A stretch of DNA of 5,430 nt from an uncultured Collinsella sp. (lineage in GTDB: Bacteria; Actinomycetota; Coriobacteriia; Coriobacteriales; Coriobacteriaceae), in contig CAKTWK010000061.1 of the NCBI GenBank assembly GCA_934630735.1, positions 1-5,430 on the forward strand, written 5' to 3'. The notes beneath the pieces are model-generated. The model ran no database searches and was not told the origin of the DNA. It saw nothing but the letters and a program-made list of their open reading frames with translations. Positions 1-4,309 of this stretch are shown here, one piece after another. Positions within the stretch are counted from its first letter, which is position 1. Each line of letters opens with the position of its first letter. Both the position numbers and the translations under genes were made by a program.

Positions 1-112
1 CATACATTTTGCCTTTATCAAGGTATCGGTCTATCATATTTTCCTGCTCATCTGCCAATAACAGCAAATCAAGATATCGTTTTTTATCTTCTTTGACTTC
101 AATAATTCTCAT
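1..112 (-). CDS. GNAT-family N-acetyltransferase, N-terminal fragment (runs off left edge)
   Basis: Thirty-seven codons are visible, starting Met-Arg-Ile-Ile-Glu-Val-Lys-Glu-Asp-Lys and continuing with the segment YLDLLLLADEQENMIDRYL (residues 13-31). This segment matches my recollection of the first helix and loop of a Firmicutes GNAT acetyltransferase family; the acetyl-CoA binding region would lie outside the window. GNAT enzymes move an acetyl group from acetyl-CoA to an amine; the substrate here is unknown. The start is ambiguous. The ATG at 112 has no close ribosome binding site, whereas GGAGGG (minus strand, 142-147) sits 8 nt before an in-frame TTG at 133-131, which would add seven residues. 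The gene is far richer in A+T than the neighbouring DUF3800 gene, suggesting a separate origin. The family call rests on the N-terminus alone. Confidence 0.6.
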   Translation of the reverse strand, partial: MRIIEVKEDKKRYLDLLLLADEQENMIDRYLDKGKMY

Positions 113-141
113 CAATCGCACCACTAAATTCAAAGTATCAA

Positions 142-147
142 CCCTCC
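142..147 (-). promoter_or_regulatory. Ribosome binding site GGAGGG before the acetyltransferase
   Basis: GGAGGG on the minus strand lies 8 nt before an in-frame TTG codon (133-131) and about 29 nt before the ATG at 112. The spacing favours the TTG as the real start, giving the extra residues Met-Asn-Leu-Val-Val-Arg-Leu before the first internal Met. Confidence 0.4.
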
Positions 148-201
148 GCGCGTGACAGGCTCCATTGTCGGTAAACGCTCCGCCAAGGGCTGATCGCCTC
201 T

Positions 202-873
202 CTAGACGAGCTTCTTGCGCGTCTCCTTCAGTATGCCCTTCTTGAAATCGGACCACTTGCCGAAGAACTTCTCGTCCGTCGCGGTGGCGGTGTGCTCCGC
301 GTATTTGATTGCCGTGAGTTCCATGGTGCAGATGTAGTCAGCCGCCTGCGAAAGCCGGTACTCGGAGGGCTGCGCCGATCGGTAGACGACGGCGTCCTTC
401 GACAGCGCGTACTCGACCGCGCGATGGAGTGACTCGGCGATGGAGTGCTGGCCGTTGTCGTAATAGACCTTGACCATATCGTAGGATTGCAGCTCCGCGA
501 GGTTGTCGAACAGGAAGTTCACGATATCCCTTCGCATCGCCCCCGCGAGCTTGTCGAGCGAGGCGAACTGCTTGGTCGCGTATGCGAAGGTGTGATACTT
601 TACGGGCATGTGGCGGAAGAAGACGCGGAACGAGCCGAGCATCATCTTGCGCGTCCTCAGGTCGAGCCCCGAGTACTGGTCCTTGCCGTTCATGAGCGGC
701 GACGCATGGAAGGGTATGTCCGGGAGCCCCTTGGCGCGAAGGGCGCCCTCATATGCCGCGATCGAATTCGCGATGTTTTCGGATTGGTCGTGCATGACGA
801 CGGTGAGCAGGTAGTGGCGGTCGGAGAGGCCGTCGCTTCCCGACTCGTCGACGAAGATGCTGAGTTCTCGCAT
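202..873 (-). CDS. DUF3800 domain protein (predicted RNase H-like fold)
   Basis: The 223-residue product opens with FVDESG (residues 7-12), the hallmark acidic beta-strand motif of DUF3800, and continues with FHASPLM (55-61), YYDNGQ (137-142) and QAADYICTMEL (176-186). Asp9, Glu10, Asp139 and Asp179 are the acidic residues one would expect to bind metal if the predicted RNase H-like fold is right; activity in the family is little studied. DUF3800 genes are common in mobile elements and near defence genes. I chose the ATG at 873 because AGGAGA lies 6 nt upstream and the FVDESG motif normally sits close to the N-terminus; an upstream in-frame start at 918 would translate through the terminator hairpin. 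The length looks complete, with no signal peptide or membrane segment. The role in this locus is unknown; a nuclease associated with the element is inference. Confidence 0.82.
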   Translation of the reverse strand: MRELSIFVDESGSDGLSDRHYLLTVVMHDQSENIANSIAAYEGALRAKGLPDIPFHASPLMNGKDQYSGLDLRTRKMMLGSFRVFFRHMPVKYHTFAYATKQFASLDKLAGAMRRDIVNFLFDNLAELQSYDMVKVYYDNGQHSIAESLHRAVEYALSKDAVVYRSAQPSEYRLSQAADYICTMELTAIKYAEHTATATDEKFFGKWSDFKKGILKETRKKLV

Positions 874-889
874 TGTTCTCCTGGATAAG

Positions 890-916
890 AAAAAAGCCGG
901 GGAAAACGTCCCCGGC
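890..916 (-). terminator. Intrinsic terminator in the DUF3800 leader
   Basis: On the minus strand GCCGGGGA (916-909) pairs perfectly with TCCCCGGC (903-896) around a 5-nt loop, followed at once by six T residues (895-890). This is a textbook intrinsic terminator. It lies between the promoter at 950-978 and the DUF3800 start at 873, so it either attenuates that gene or ends a short RNA. Confidence 0.85.
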
Positions 917-949
917 ACTTGGAAGCCTTCCTAACGGAAAACCAATTAC

Positions 950-978
950 CTTATATCATGTACTGTCTGAAAGTTCAA
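950..978 (-). promoter_or_regulatory. Sigma-A-type promoter reading towards the DUF3800 gene
   Basis: On the minus strand TTGAAC (978-973) and TATAAG (955-950) are separated by exactly 17 nt. The -10 matches TATAAT at 5 of 6 positions and the -35 matches TTGACA at 4 of 6. The predicted transcript starts near 943 and meets the terminator hairpin after about 27 nt, then reaches the DUF3800 start. Confidence 0.6.
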
Positions 979-1236
979 GGGAACTCGAAGCATTTCCGGA
1001 CGTCAGCGGAATCTCAAAGCCCGTTCGTCAACTCATGGGCAAGCCACCCGAGACTACTCACTTTGCCCACCGATGGCGAAGTCCTGCGACCAGGGGTTTT
1101 GCAAACGGTGCGCGAGCCGCCCGCGTTGATTCACTTGCGATTGCAGCTGGCGGCTTGCAGGCTACAGGGCGGTTGAGTTTCAGAAACGGGCGATTCCGCC
1201 CAATCGGGCACCCGAATCATGGCCGGAAGCTCCTTT

Positions 1237-1305
1237 GGGACAAAAACAAAAACTCAAAGCCCTGAGTTTGAAAAAAGTTTTTAGAGTTGTCCCAGCTTTT
1301 GTCCC
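1237..1305. repeat. Three GGGACAA/TTGTCCC elements, possible integrase arm sites
   Basis: TGGGACAAAA begins at 1236, TTGTCCCA lies at 1287-1294, and TTTTGTCCC at 1297-1305. The first is inverted relative to the other two, and GGGACAAAA is the exact reverse complement of TTTTGTCCC. Between them lies a 7-bp hairpin, AAACTCA-AAGCCC-TGAGTTT. The last element lies about 100 bp from the att core at 1408. Tyrosine recombinases often bind short repeated arm sites at such distances, so this is a reasonable inference. The outer pair could also form a long stem in RNA. Confidence 0.35.
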
Positions 1306-1407
1306 CAAAGCCGACGAAACGCGACATGGCGTTACCTGGCGGCACTCGATTCGAAACGGCACCGAAAACTGGATGCAACTGAAATGACGGGACGGCAGAA
1401 CCGAAGC

Positions 1408-1425
1408 CATCGAGTGGGAATAGAA
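1408..1425 (+). repeat. att-site direct repeat, copy 1 (guaA 3'-end sequence)
   Basis: CATCGAGTGGGAATAGAA is identical to 3969-3986. The frame ATC GAG TGG GAA TAG gives Ile-Glu-Trp-Glu-stop, the conserved end of GMP synthase. The sequence just upstream does not encode the rest of GuaA, so this is a displaced copy left by integration rather than the gene end itself. It marks the right end of one inserted element and the left end of the next. Confidence 0.75.
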
Positions 1426-1457
1426 CAGACGTTCGATAAAATAATATAGTATCAGAT

Positions 1458-1491
1458 AGCGGGCACGGTTTCAATTAAATCCGTACCCGCT
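1458..1491 (-). terminator. Hairpin after the methyltransferase operon, possible terminator
   Basis: On the minus strand AGCGGGTACGG (1491-1481) pairs with CCGTGCCCGCT (1468-1458) over 11 bp, including one U-G wobble, with a 12-nt loop. On the plus strand the wobble becomes a C-A mismatch, so the structure is better as minus-strand RNA. That fits the operon ending at 1578. The following minus sequence (ATCTGATACTATATTATTTT) is T-rich but has no clean T run, so termination is likely but not certain. Confidence 0.5.
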
Positions 1492-1577
1492 GCTGTATGC
1501 GTGTCCTTGCATGCCCAATATGCGCCGTAAAAGCCGTCTTCTTCGACGTCAAAGTGAATGCGCTTTGTTTTTGCCTC

Positions 1578-2408
1578 TCAAAATCTTATTTTCACGATTT
1601 GCATTTTCATCCCGTTGTCACCGACCCTTGCGAGAAACCGGAAAAAGCCGCTGACAGAAGGGTCTCTCAAATCGTTGTAGCCCAGCATATAGCCGCGGCT
1701 TGTGACCTGCAGACGGCTGTCCCACGTGCCGATTTCCTTGGCGGCATCCGAAACCGCAAAATATGCCCCCACATCCTTGATTTTTGCAGTCTTAAGCCAT
1801 GTTTTTGCGATCATCTTTACCGCCGTCCGATTGGCAGCATCAAAGACCAGCACACTGCCGGGGAAAGCGTCCGCCATCCCCCGCACCAGTTCCCGGACCT
1901 GCTGGGTCAGAAAGTAATAGAACACCCCGGAGGCAAAGAACACCGCCCCGCGGGAGGCATCGATTTTGCTAAACCATGCGGTGTCTTTCAGGTCGCAGGG
2001 GATATTTTGTTCTCGATCCCCGGCGGGCAGTAGCTGCTGCCGCAAGGCAATCACATCCGGGAAGTCCAGATTGTAGATCTTGCATCTACCGTTGTCGCAG
2101 GTTCTGCCGGTGTTGTCCAGCCCGCAGCCCAGATTGACCACCGCCGCATTGGGGTGGCCTTTCAGGTAATCCCTCACCTCGAAAGCAAGATCACCTTGCC
2201 GCATGGCTACCTCCAGCGCACCAAAGCGCTGTATCAGGCTGCGGGAGTTTTTCTCTGCCTCTGAAAAGTCGTAGTCGATCTGGTCGAGCAGACGAACCGC
2301 TGTTTCATCCCTGTAAAGGTTCGGGTACAACTCCGTACACAGCTTCCGGGAATACAGCGGGAGGATCAGCGTCTCCTGCACGGTGTTTTTCTCAATTTTA
2401 CATTTCAT
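1578..2408 (-). CDS. Class I SAM-dependent methyltransferase, LCM/TcmP-like
   Basis: The product has 276 residues. AVVNLGCGLDNT (89-100) is the SAM-binding glycine loop in the form seen in the leucine carboxyl methyltransferase superfamily, and YNLDFPDVI (112-120) supplies the acidic residue (Asp115) that binds the ribose of SAM. SGVFYYF (160-166) and GSVLVFDAANR (184-194) are the following core strands. The family transfers a methyl group to carboxyl or hydroxyl oxygens; TcmP acts on a polyketide carboxylate and eukaryotic LCM1 on a protein C-terminus. The substrate here is unknown. The ATG at 2408 is preceded by GAGGAAG with 6-nt spacing. It is the third gene of the minus-strand methyltransferase operon, 115 nt after the previous methyltransferase ends. 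No membrane segment or signal peptide is present, so it is cytoplasmic. Confidence 0.85.
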   Translation of the reverse strand: MKCKIEKNTVQETLILPLYSRKLCTELYPNLYRDETAVRLLDQIDYDFSEAEKNSRSLIQRFGALEVAMRQGDLAFEVRDYLKGHPNAAVVNLGCGLDNTGRTCDNGRCKIYNLDFPDVIALRQQLLPAGDREQNIPCDLKDTAWFSKIDASRGAVFFASGVFYYFLTQQVRELVRGMADAFPGSVLVFDAANRTAVKMIAKTWLKTAKIKDVGAYFAVSDAAKEIGTWDSRLQVTSRGYMLGYNDLRDPSVSGFFRFLARVGDNGMKMQIVKIRF

Positions 2409-2419
2409 AGGTTTCTTCC

Positions 2420-2602
2420 TCAGTGAATAAAAACTGTCATAATCGCCGCCAGCACAGCCGCTATGACCGTCATGCCTATCGCCATGTGCAGGATGGATGC
2501 AAAAATACCCGTGCTTGATACCCCTACTTCCGCGCCGTGACGCAGAGCAACTTTTTCTTTTTGTGTATATGCACCTCGTGAAAACCCGCCTGCTCCAGAC
2601 AT
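2420..2602 (-). CDS. Possible small membrane protein between two methyltransferases
   Basis: A 60-codon frame overlaps the 3' end of the upstream methyltransferase and fills the gap before the next one. Its last 35 residues contain one hydrophobic stretch, GMTVIAAVLAAIMTVFI (residues 43-59), long enough for a membrane helix. Its stop codon (2422-2420) overlaps the ribosome binding site of the LCM-like gene, the layout expected for translational coupling. Against it, the ATG at 2602 has only a weak AAAGG upstream, and internal Met codons (about 38 and 44) have none. It could be a real small protein, a coupling peptide, or a remnant of a larger membrane gene. Confidence 0.3.
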   Translation of the reverse strand: MSGAGGFSRGAYTQKEKVALRHGAEVGVSSTGIFASILHMAIGMTVIAAVLAAIMTVFIH

Positions 2603-3129
2603 GCCTTTAATTCAATGTCCTTGTAGATGGTCATGCCGCCGATGATCTGCGTCCACCTCTCGTCCTTGTCCGTATCGCCATTGCTCTCGTTGCAGATAAG
2701 AATTGTCCCGCCTGGCTTCAGCGTCCGCCAGACCTCACGGAAGCATCGGGGCAAATCAGGCCAAAAATAGACGGTTTCAAAGGCCGTGGCAGCATCGAAG
2801 TAGCTATCCTCAAACGCCATATCCGCCACACTGCCTTGCAGAACGGCGCAACGCCCCTCATGAATTGCAGTTCGGTTGAGCTTTCTAGCCTTCTCCACGC
2901 TGACGGGCGAATAGTCGATGCCCTTGACGACGCCATACGGGCATTTTTTCAGCAGCCGTTTTATGTTTGCCCCGCCGCCGCAGCCGCAATCCAGCACCTT
3001 TGCGTTTGGCGTAAGTCGTAGAAATCGAAGTCCCCACCGCGCCACAGGGCTGTGGCCCAGATTCATCATGGCAACCATAAGTTTTCCGCCGAGGCCCACG
3101 GGCTTGCGGGTGTTTTCAAAGAACGACAT
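2524..3129 (-). CDS. Class I SAM-dependent methyltransferase (Methyltransf_11/25 type)
   Basis: The product has 201 residues from the ATG at 3129, chosen because GGAGGGG lies about 6 nt upstream; an alternative start at 3159 would lie inside the previous gene without its own site. VLDCGCGGG (45-53) is the SAM-binding motif I, GIDYSP (70-75) carries the ribose-binding acidic residue Asp72, and ETVYFWPDL followed by REVWRTLKPGG (118-141) forms the usual motifs after the core. The C-terminal part (AGFHEVHIHKKKKLLCV) is the normal last beta strands. The first 35 residues resemble a cap helix that shapes the substrate site. It overlaps the preceding methyltransferase by 14 nt, so the two are translated together. 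Substrate unknown; probably a small molecule. Confidence 0.87.
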   Translation of the reverse strand: MSFFENTRKPVGLGGKLMVAMMNLGHSPVARWGLRFLRLTPNAKVLDCGCGGGANIKRLLKKCPYGVVKGIDYSPVSVEKARKLNRTAIHEGRCAVLQGSVADMAFEDSYFDAATAFETVYFWPDLPRCFREVWRTLKPGGTILICNESNGDTDKDERWTQIIGGMTIYKDIELKACLEQAGFHEVHIHKKKKLLCVTARK

Positions 3130-3745
3130 CTGGCCCCTCCGATTTTGTGCATTCCGCATATGTCAACGGGAACGAGGCCTTCAGCACCGCGCTTTTCTGC
3201 ACCGCCCAGCCGTTTTGACGCAGGAAACGTAGGTATTCCTCGCTTGTCCACCTGCTGTGGAGAGGGAATCCCGCCATACTCATGAAAAAGGCTTTTGCCT
3301 TGCCGGAAACCGAGTTCCCCGCGTGGGTGAAGGTTGGAGCGATGAGCACGCCATCGTCCTTCAGCACCCGCCTGATTTCTTGCAGGGCCTTTTCCGGATG
3401 CGGCACTATGTGAAGCGCGTTGGACACGATCACCACTTCGAAGGACTTCTGTGCATAGGGCAGGCGGAACATATCTTGTACGGAAAAGTGCAGCTTTGCG
3501 GATTGATTGTCCCGCTTTGCTTCAAGGATCATCTTTGCAGAGGCGTCCATAGCCTCGATGTGCGCCGCCGCATTCACGATGCTCTTTGCGATAAGCCCCG
3601 TGCCGGTGGCGACCTCCAGTACGGTTTTTGCTTTCACTACCGGCCGGATCAGCCCATACATCTTCTCATACGCCGCCCGGTCGTTTCGCATGAAACGGTT
3701 ATACCGACCGGCGTTCTTGTCCCAGAAACCCTCGCGTTCGTGCAT
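3116..3745 (-). CDS. Class I SAM-dependent methyltransferase, first gene of operon
   Basis: The product has 209 residues. VLEVATGTG (42-50) is the SAM-binding motif I, EAMDAS (64-69) supplies the acidic residue Asp67, VQDMFRLPY (89-97) is the motif that contacts adenine, and SNALHIVPHPEKAL with EIRRVLKDDGVLIAPTF (108-139) completes the fold. It resembles the UbiE/COQ5-like and Methyltransf_11 group, but the substrate cannot be told. The ATG at 3745 is preferred because GGGGG lies 8 nt upstream; a TTG at 3760 would add five residues but would place that site inside the gene. It opens the operon directly behind the operator-like repeat, and its end overlaps the start of the next methyltransferase by 14 nt (stop at 3118-3116). 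The C-terminus (KSEGPDVVL) looks complete. Confidence 0.87.
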   Translation of the reverse strand: MHEREGFWDKNAGRYNRFMRNDRAAYEKMYGLIRPVVKAKTVLEVATGTGLIAKSIVNAAAHIEAMDASAKMILEAKRDNQSAKLHFSVQDMFRLPYAQKSFEVVIVSNALHIVPHPEKALQEIRRVLKDDGVLIAPTFTHAGNSVSGKAKAFFMSMAGFPLHSRWTSEEYLRFLRQNGWAVQKSAVLKASFPLTYAECTKSEGPDVVL

Positions 3746-3762
3746 GGCTGTCGCCCCCAAAC

Positions 3763-3780
3763 AGTTAGAGCCATCTAACT
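3763..3780. promoter_or_regulatory. Operator-like inverted repeat O1 at the methyltransferase promoter
   Basis: AGTTAGA-GCCA-TCTAACT is a perfect 7-bp inverted repeat with a 4-nt spacer. It overlaps the presumed -10 element (minus strand TATAGT, 3783-3778) and would cover the transcription start. Size and symmetry fit a TetR-family dimer site. No regulator gene is present in the window. Confidence 0.6.
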
Positions 3781-3806
3781 ATAACACACGAATCATGCAG
3801 TAAGAT
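3778..3806 (-). promoter_or_regulatory. Candidate promoter of the methyltransferase operon
   Basis: The minus-strand TATAGT (3783-3778) matches the -10 consensus at 5 of 6 positions. The hexamer 17 nt upstream (ATCTTA, 3806-3801) is a poor -35. The weak -35 and the two flanking inverted repeats suggest a regulated promoter. Confidence 0.4.
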
Positions 3807-3816
3807 GAGGCTAACT
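3799..3816. promoter_or_regulatory. Imperfect second copy of the operator (O2)
   Basis: AGTAAGATGAGGCTAACT repeats the layout of O1: one half-site (CTAACT on the plus strand) is exact over 6 positions and the other (AGTAAGA) differs from AGTTAGA at one position. The centres of O1 and O2 are 36 bp apart, and O2 covers the presumed -35, so together they would block polymerase. The second copy is less certain than the first. Confidence 0.4.
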
Positions 3817-3968
3817 TTCTTTTCTTGGCTAAGACGCATCCCTTCGGTTTTCGCTTATAGCGGCGCGAGTCAGATACTAGGCTGGAGCTGAAGAAGGAGC
3901 TTGGCGGACAGGTAGGTCGATACCGGTTCCCGGAACGGTGGTCCAGCCAATTACACCAGGGCTCTAGT
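3817..3968. other. Gene-free end of the methyltransferase element
   Basis: This lies between the operon promoter and the second att copy. No gene with a ribosome binding site is visible. GGCTGGA (3880-3886) and TCCAGCC (3942-3948) are a 7-bp inverted pair enclosing a near-palindrome, ACCGGTTCCCGGAACGGT (3922-3939). A plus-strand open frame ends at a TAG just before the att core, and could be the worn end of an integrase or other gene, but nothing in it is recognisable. Confidence 0.35.
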
Positions 3969-3986
3969 CATCGAGTGGGAATAGAA
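3969..3986 (+). repeat. att-site direct repeat, copy 2 (guaA 3'-end sequence)
   Basis: CATCGAGTGGGAATAGAA is identical to 1408-1425, in the same orientation 2561 bp away. It again contains the Ile-Glu-Trp-Glu-stop codons of the guaA end without guaA coding sequence before it. Together the pair delimits the methyltransferase segment as an insertion, or as the leftover of a larger element that has lost its integrase. Flanking bases diverge at once on both sides, which argues against ordinary duplication of a longer region. Confidence 0.75.
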
Positions 3987-3993
3987 AATTCCT

Positions 3994-4044
3994 TAGTTAT
4001 GGGGGTATTAATTTGATTCCCTTTAGGATAAACCCCCATAACTA
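3994..4044. repeat. Perfect 13-bp inverted repeat just right of att copy 2
   Basis: TAGTTATGGGGGT (3994-4006) and ACCCCCATAACTA (4032-4044) are exact reverse complements with a 25-nt spacer. Neither strand has a T run after the stem, so a standard terminator is unlikely. It begins 8 nt after the att core and could bind a recombinase or excisionase, or be the end of an older insertion. The function is not known. Confidence 0.55.
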
Positions 4045-4062
4045 TATGAATTGACCTGCTGA

Positions 4063-4080
4063 CTCCAATGAAGATTGGAG
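4063..4080 (+). other. Short perfect hairpin CTCCAAT-GAAG-ATTGGAG
   Basis: A 7-bp stem with a GAAG tetraloop, following a TTGACC hexamer at 4051-4056 that could be a -35 but has no good -10 at the right distance. It is the first of several hairpins leading up to the ToxN-like gene. Confidence 0.3.
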
Positions 4081-4150
4081 GGTAACAGCCAGGGGTGACG
4101 GCCCAGCGAGTGTTATTTTGCGAGCTATGCGCATTGAAAGCGACCTTTCG

Positions 4151-4159
4151 TGGTATAAA
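4151..4159 (+). promoter_or_regulatory. Extended -10 element upstream of the ToxN-like gene
   Basis: TGG-TATAAA has the TGn extension and matches TATAAT at 5 of 6 positions. The nearest -35-like hexamer, TTGAAA (4134-4139), has a short 14-nt spacer, so the extended -10 would carry most of the strength. Transcription would start near 4166 and enter the structured leader. Confidence 0.35.
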
Positions 4160-4165
4160 CTACTC

Positions 4166-4290
4166 GCCGGAAGCCGCGGCTTTCAGAGTACGGCTTACGT
4201 GTACGTTTAACCTCCGTGGGCGACGGGGTGCCGCAAGGCGTAGAATATCGCCCACCTGTAGGGGCCTGCAGCGATGCGGGCCCCGCTTTG
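4166..4290 (+). ncRNA. Candidate RNA antitoxin or structured leader of the ToxN-like gene
   Basis: Between the extended -10 and the toxin start lie a 12-bp palindrome AAGCCGCGGCTT (4171-4182) and a stem GTGGGCGA (4216-4223) with TCGCCCAC (4248-4255). Inside that stem is a GNRA hairpin (GCC-GCAA-GGC, 4230-4239), and beyond it the GC-rich hairpin at 4261-4284. In type III toxin-antitoxin loci the RNA antitoxin sits exactly here, ahead of a terminator and the toxin gene. The usual tandem repeats of about 35-45 nt are not evident; only GTACG..TTAC and GTACG..TAAC (4188 and 4201) repeat faintly. It is either a single-unit antitoxin or only a structured leader. Confidence 0.35.
4261..4289 (+). terminator. 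GC-rich hairpin before the ToxN-like gene, possible attenuator
   Basis: GGGGCC TGCA (4261-4270) pairs with TGCG GGCCCC (4275-4284), a 10-bp stem with one G-U wobble closed by a GCGA (GNRA) tetraloop, followed by GCTTTG. The T run is short (three), so termination would be partial. Partial termination between antitoxin RNA and toxin mRNA is the known arrangement in ToxIN-type loci. Confidence 0.5.
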
Positions 4291-4293
4291 TAT

Positions 4294-4301
4294 GAAGGGG
4301 G
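4294..4301 (+). promoter_or_regulatory. Ribosome binding site that fixes the ToxN-like start
   Basis: GAAGGGGG lies 8 nt before the ATG at 4310, an ideal spacing. It supports the start at 4310 over the GTG at 4216, which lies within the structured RNA and has no site. This choice exposes the frameshift described for the gene. Confidence 0.6.
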
Positions 4302-4309
4302 CGCAACCG

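Larger units (their letters stand above)
919..1407. other. Gene-free stretch left of the first att copy
   Basis: About 490 bp without a convincing gene. The open frames here lack ribosome binding sites and recognisable domains; the longest (plus, 873-1265) begins inside the DUF3800 start region and has a low-complexity, non-globular translation. What it holds is the minus-strand DUF3800 promoter at 950-978, a small hairpin GGGCG-ATTC-CGCCC (around 1189-1202), and the GGGACAA/TTGTCCC repeats at 1237-1305. It is probably the terminal non-coding part of an integrative element whose att copy follows at 1408. Confidence 0.45.

Noticed and set aside
873..1265. 130-codon plus-strand open frame over the DUF3800 leader
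   Set aside because: It overlaps the promoter and terminator of the opposite strand, has no ribosome binding site and no recognisable domain.
1497..2033. 178-codon plus-strand open frame opposite the LCM-like gene
   Set aside because: It is the antisense of a gene with clear SAM-binding motifs, and its Cys/His/Pro-rich translation is typical of a shadow frame.
3880..3949. tRNA-like pairing: 7-bp GGCTGGA/TCCAGCC ends about 69 nt apart with a D-arm-like AGCT/AGCT hairpin
   Set aside because: There is no GTTCRANYC T-loop, the 17 nt before the 3' strand do not form a T-arm, and no anticodon arm can be drawn.
4224..4260. Resemblance to the TPP riboswitch start (CGGGGTGCCGCAAGGC)
   Set aside because: The CTGAGA core and the second conserved half (ACCTGATCTGGATAATACC type) are missing, and no thiamin gene follows.
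4216..4309. GTG at 4216 as the start of the ToxN-like gene in one continuous frame
   Set aside because: It has no ribosome binding site, lies inside strong hairpins, and the first 38 residues look non-coding; the site at 4294-4301 with ATG 4310 is far better, at the cost of a frame break.
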